Part shown: positions 58,364 to 60,000 of the stretch, in pieces | How positions within the stretch are numbered: position 1 is the stretch's first letter | Layout: every line of letters begins with the position of its first letter | Program-made: the position numbers and the translations under genes | NCBI GenBank assembly: GCA_002005505.1 | Contig: KV908340.1 | Span: 1-60,000 of the forward strand | Source of the DNA: Botryococcus braunii | Taxonomy: Eukaryota > Chlorophyta > Trebouxiophyceae | Direction: 5' to 3' | Length of the DNA: 60,000 bases | The notes under the pieces: generated by a model | Told to the model about the DNA's origin: nothing | Seen by the model: the letters and a program-made list of their open reading frames with translations, nothing else | Database searches by the model: none

Positions 58364-59465
58364 TGTTGGAATTTGTGTACTGTCAGGACAATCCAAGGAT
58401 GACAAATTTTAACCTGAATAAATTAGCTGTATAGTTGACAATGTGTTCAACTCAAAGGAAACTCTTTGATAAACAGCCAGTGGCCTTTATGGCCACAAGT
58501 AGTAATGGATAAAGTATCTCAGAACATGGTAGAGAAGGACTTTCCTGTTGTTTGTGGCTATTAAAATTGAGTTTATCCTAATTGTTAATAACGTGATAAA
58601 CTCAATTGGGATAAGGGCCAATTTCCAAGGCTCTGAACCTCAATTCTGATACGAATTCATGAAAAAGGGCCAGAACAGCGCAAGTCAACGCGCTGGTCTG
58701 ATAATACTAGGAGCGACTGACCGAAGTCTCAAGCAGTCAATCCGTTGTGTTTGTGAAACGTCTTTGTTGTCTCAAACACTGACTCTCAGCCTGATCTCAA
58801 TTAACTCTCATCTCTGTTGGCATCGTGGATGCATTGTGTCAGATCAAGAGGAGATCAGACTGGTGAGACGCACGTTTGTCGCTTACGTTATTCTAGCAGC
58901 CGTAAGTGCTGGTTTATTGAGTTTAACTAAGAAAGTATTCTTGGTAATGTGCAGGCCTGTTAAACTGCTTCCATCATACAATGTTGTTGATGTTGAAAGT
59001 ATTTACTTACTTGGTAAGCAGTTTACGCTGCACGTTGGTTTGCAGACAAGTAACCGCATTTGAATTACCAGCAAGATACTGATTGTGTAACATGCACAGG
59101 ATGACACATGCATATGTATCATCGTCTGTGATTTATAATATTAAATACAAACTGGATCTTGCAGGTAATCGTTAGATAGACCAGTGTCGTATACTACCCG
59201 GTGTAAGTCAATCCGTTGTGTTTGTGAAACGTCTTTGTTGTCTCAAACACTGACTCTCAGCCTGATCTCAATTAACTCTCATCTCTGTTGGCATCGTGGA
59301 TGCATTGTGTCAGATCAAGAGGAGATCAGACTGACCTGTTAAACTGCTTCCATCATACAATGTTGTTGATGTTGAAAGTATTTACTTACTTGGATGACAC
59401 ATGCATATGTATCATCGTCTGTGATTTATAATATTAAATACAAACTGGATCTTGCAGGATCCACA
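58364..59465 (+). repeat. Copia D 3' LTR (uninterrupted)
   Basis: 1102 bp, complete copy of the D LTR, used here as the reference for the split 5' LTR. One difference seen (A at 59334 versus G at 34373). Followed by GCGTG. Confidence 0.95.
58735..59457 (+). other. Twin leader in copia D 3' LTR: unspliced copy plus spliced copy
   Basis: Copy 1: exon 1 58735-58862 (128 bp), intron 58863-58954 (92 bp, GTGAGA...GTGCAG), exon 2 58955-59013 (59 bp), intron 59014-59099 (86 bp, GTAAGC...GCACAG), exon 3 59100-59164 (65 bp). Spacer 59165-59205 starts GTAATC. Copy 2: 59206-59457, 252 bp = 128+59+65, both introns missing to the base. Copy 2 ends TTGCAG like exon 3, then GATCCACA closes the LTR. A GT-AG span 59165-59457 could be a third intron that removes copy 2. 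Confidence 0.92.
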
Positions 59466-60000
59466 GCGTGTAGGGACGCCGACGTAATCCCCTAAACCCT
59501 ACACAAAGGACCTGGACAACCCTTTGTTTTTGGTTTCATACATTTTCCGGTCTCTGTATGCTTTGAAGTAATTTTGCATATATTCGAAAATCTGCCAGGT
59601 TCCAGTAGCTTATTAGCTACTGGAACCTGGCAGGTTTCCGAATATCTGCAAAGTTACTTCAATCCGCGAAAGCAAACACAATCGCTAATGATCATCATCA
59701 ATAGTTCCCACCAATCCACATCACCCTGTTTTCTGTCAGCACAAGAAACGGAGCGTCGGAACAGCTTCGTTACATGCAGAAATTACCGATACCAGCCTTG
59801 AACGAGGGGGAGTGACATTCATGGGGCTGCCGACTGGCTCCGGGTACTGGCAGGGCACCGGGGGGTGAACGACATTTTGGGTCAGTAAGCAATCAGTACT
59901 CCGACCTGGCCGATGGGAAGTCCCATGGTGCACCTTCGCGACTCTTTGCAAGTTTGGGCCAATTGGGACGACCGAGTCGGACCGCACTTCACAATGCTAA
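59466..60000. other. Right flank of copia D
   Basis: No gene recognised. The target duplication GCGTG is at 59466-59470 and a long hairpin at 59562-59663. The remaining sequence to 60000 shows only short open frames without recognisable domains. Confidence 0.5.
59562..59663. repeat. Long imperfect hairpin / foldback
   Basis: Perfect 18-bp arms at 59593-59610 and 59615-59632 (TGCCAGGTTCCAGTAGCT and its complement) around the loop TATT, extended outward by about 30 bp of imperfect pairing (TTTGAAGTAATTTTGCA-type on the left against the complement of TGCAAAGTTACTTCAAT on the right). It may be a small foldback element or a palindromic inverted duplication. No protein or target duplication was seen. 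Confidence 0.8.

Larger units (their letters stand above)
26387..59465 (+). mobile_element. Copia D: outer Ty1/copia element carrying four nested elements
   Basis: LTRs of 1102 bp (TGTTGGAATTTG...GATCCACA) with target duplication GCGTG (26382-26386 and 59466-59470). The 5' LTR is split by copia C: 259 bp (26387-26645) plus 843 bp (33662-34504) sums exactly to 1102. Internal: half-tRNA primer site, 206-codon ORF, gag-pol in three pieces (35111-36947, 48932-50524, 57349-58325) separated by gypsy E (with F inside) and copia A2. Removing these and one target duplication each leaves one continuous frame. Only one LTR difference was seen (34373 G, 59334 A), so even the outermost element is young. 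Confidence 0.95.

Overview
The window is a stack of nested retrotransposons. I could identify no host gene, no rRNA or tRNA gene and no CRISPR array. The source looks like a nuclear genome of the green lineage (alga or plant). Three element families carry a primer site matching the anticodon arm of the plant-type initiator tRNA-Met, three Ty3/gypsy elements carry chromodomains, and spliceosomal-type GT-AG introns can be inferred. I cannot name the species.

Left half (1-26386). An open frame with a restriction-like-endonuclease (RLE) C-terminus (561-679 and 12856-13754) is split by LINE-L (+, about 680-12848, apparent 7-bp target duplication). LINE-L is itself split in ORF2 by chromovirus B (Ty3/gypsy, 1751-9304, TSD CACTC). 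About 1 kb further on lies a second copy of the same LINE in the opposite orientation (LINE-R, -, about 13830-25549), split in ORF2 by Ty1/copia element A1 (14480-21619, TSD GAGAG). A decayed fragment of the same LINE follows (25828-26258).

Right half (26387-59465). This is one Ty1/copia element, D (TSD GCGTG), swollen from about 7.3 kb to 33 kb by insertions. Copia C (26646-33656, TSD CCAAT) sits in its 5' LTR. Gypsy E (36948-48926, TSD AGGGA) sits in its integrase region. Gypsy F (minus strand, 36967-42996, TSD GGCAG) sits inside E's 5' LTR. A second copy of copia A (A2, 50525-57343, TSD GGATG) sits exactly in D's reverse-transcriptase YVDD motif. Without the inserts D's gag-pol frame is continuous. 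LTR pairs are identical or nearly so by eye, so the nest was built recently.

Most notable findings. (1) D's LTR carries its leader twice: an intron-containing copy followed by a copy lacking two GT-AG introns exactly (128+59+65 = 252 bp of exon, and the second copy is 252 bp). Copia A and C LTRs share the same plan: a duplicated leader exon ending in CAG, followed by GT at the first copy and by the primer-site-proximal tail at the second. One LTR of A2 is the 'spliced' form, shorter by exactly 321 bp. Together this suggests LTRs that keep a pre-spliced copy of their own leader so that introns survive reverse transcription. (2) Copia A encodes a 90-residue protein upstream of gag whose N-terminus contains RTKQTARK, identical to histone H3 residues 2-9. 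(3) Copia A, C and D use an internal 'half-tRNA' iMet primer site, whereas gypsy B and F appear to use the 3' end of the same tRNA.
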